Shown: piece after piece, positions 63,309-64,000 of the stretch
How the letters are laid out: the number at the start of each line of letters is the position of its first letter
Position numbering within the stretch: the stretch's first letter is position 1
Origin: Methylocystis sp. SC2
GTDB lineage: Bacteria; Pseudomonadota; Alphaproteobacteria; Rhizobiales; Beijerinckiaceae
DNA: 64,000 nt
Direction of reading: 5' to 3'
Assembly: GCF_000304315.1 (NCBI RefSeq)
Contig: NC_018485.1
Span: 2,450,501 to 2,514,500 of the forward strand
Notes under the pieces: generated by a model
What the model saw: only the letters and a program-made list of their open reading frames with translations
What the model was told of the DNA's origin: nothing
The model's database searches: none
Translations under genes and position numbers: made by a program

Positions 63309-64000
63309 TCGGCGCTTTCACGCTGGCGGTCGCCTTCGCCGCCTTCCTCTTCGTCTACTGGTTTTCGGGACCGAGCCAGCTCGGCCGGCAGGAAACGTTC
63401 CAGATTGTCTTCACCGCGGTTTCAGGACTGACCCGCGGCTCCTCGGTGCTGTTCAACGGCGTGAAAGTCGGCGAGGTCACGCATCTCGGCATTTCCGAAC
63501 AGGATCCGAGCAAGGTCGACGTGCTCGTCAGGATCGACAGCAGAACGCCGGTCAAGACGGACACGCGCGCGCGCCTCGAGACGCGGGGCTTTACGGGCGT
63601 TTCCGACGTCCTGCTCGTCGGCGGCACGCCTGGCGCGCCGGCTCTGACGGCGCAAGTCGGCCAGAAATATCCCCAAATTCAGGCTGAGCGCTCCGAAATC
63701 CAAAATTTGCTGGTCAACGTTCAGAGCCTGTCGACGAAGGCCGCCGAACTCCTTACGAAACTCGACAAGCTCATTGACGATAATGGTCCGGCCATCACCG
63801 CGACGCTCAAAAACGCTGAAACCGTCAGCAAGACTCTCGCCGACAACTCCGCTTCGATCACGAGCTTCATCCGCGACGCGTCCGATATCGCGCGATCGAT
63901 GAAACCGGCTGCGGCGCGGCTTGATCAGCTGCTCGCGGCCGGCGAGAAGACGATCAAGGCGATCGACCCCAAGCAGATCAAGGCGATCACCGGCAATATC
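63281..64000 (+). CDS. mlaD: MlaD/MCE-family lipid-binding protein (3' end outside window)
   Basis: The frame starts at ATG 63281, within the end of mlaF, and stays open for 240 codons to the window edge. One N-terminal helix (ALIGAFTLAVAFAAFLFVYWF) anchors it in the inner membrane. The MCE domain contains VFTAVSGLTRGSSVLFNGVK, VGEVTHLGIS, VLVRIDSRTPVKTDT and TRGFTGVSDVLLVGG. A long helical part follows from residue about 145 (QNLLVNVQSLSTKAAELL). It would shuttle phospholipids across the periplasm with MlaE and MlaF. The helical tail is longer than E. coli MlaD (183 residues), as in rhizobial homologues. Confidence 0.93.
   Translation, partial: METRANYALIGAFTLAVAFAAFLFVYWFSGPSQLGRQETFQIVFTAVSGLTRGSSVLFNGVKVGEVTHLGISEQDPSKVDVLVRIDSRTPVKTDTRARLETRGFTGVSDVLLVGGTPGAPALTAQVGQKYPQIQAERSEIQNLLVNVQSLSTKAAELLTKLDKLIDDNGPAITATLKNAETVSKTLADNSASITSFIRDASDIARSMKPAAARLDQLLAAGEKTIKAIDPKQIKAITGNI

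Overview
This is a GC-rich chromosomal window that looks alphaproteobacterial and most likely Hyphomicrobiales (Methylocystis/Methylosinus-like or Bradyrhizobium-like). The markers are a GcrA-type cell-cycle regulator, a PHO box with 11-bp periodicity upstream of pstS, an IalB-family periplasmic protein, a CoxMNOP-like oxidase with two subunit III genes, and pervasive use of GTG and TTG starts. The genus is an inference. No rRNA or methane monooxygenase gene is present to settle it.

Positions 1-16500 hold an exopolysaccharide locus. On the + strand are two FkbM methyltransferases, a glycosyltransferase and an exported beta-helix protein. On the - strand is an operon read from 13157 leftwards: Wza-type export lipoprotein, Wzz/BY-kinase with a Gly-Tyr tail, TPR-like membrane protein, a wrecked UDP-glucuronate decarboxylase gene with an IS5-type transposase remnant behind it, then a UDP-sugar dehydrogenase and a UDP-glucuronate 4-epimerase. 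Divergent from it are a small FecR-like exported protein and an O-antigen-ligase/Wzy-type polymerase.

Positions 16534-24155 hold the phosphate module: an MprF-like membrane protein coupled to phoR, then a PHO box and pstS-pstC-pstA-pstB-phoU-phoB. gcrA follows on the opposite strand, then argD-argF-hslO, an FAH-family enzyme, a PLP decarboxylase, a CorA/ZntB transporter, and prfB with its programmed +1 frameshift site intact.

Positions 32960-42380 are the most accessory-like stretch. They contain VapBC, tRNA-Ser(CGA), an ECF sigma factor overlapping an AhpD-like gene, exported MsrB and MsrA, MutL, TacAT, a compositionally atypical solitary OLD-family ATPase/TOPRIM nuclease, a truncated serine recombinase and ParDE. 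The OLD nuclease flanked by mobile debris and toxin-antitoxin genes is the best candidate for a defence system, though as a family it is already known.

Positions 42485-64000 are mainly housekeeping: NfeD-paraslipin, an orphan YejA-like binding protein, IalB, the heme-copper oxidase operon (including a 38-residue membrane protein), PPK2 coupled to an MFS transporter, a P3A-type proton ATPase, a periplasmic adaptor plus outer-membrane factor without an inner-membrane pump, a dipeptide epimerase, and the start of an Mla-type lipid transport operon that runs off the window.
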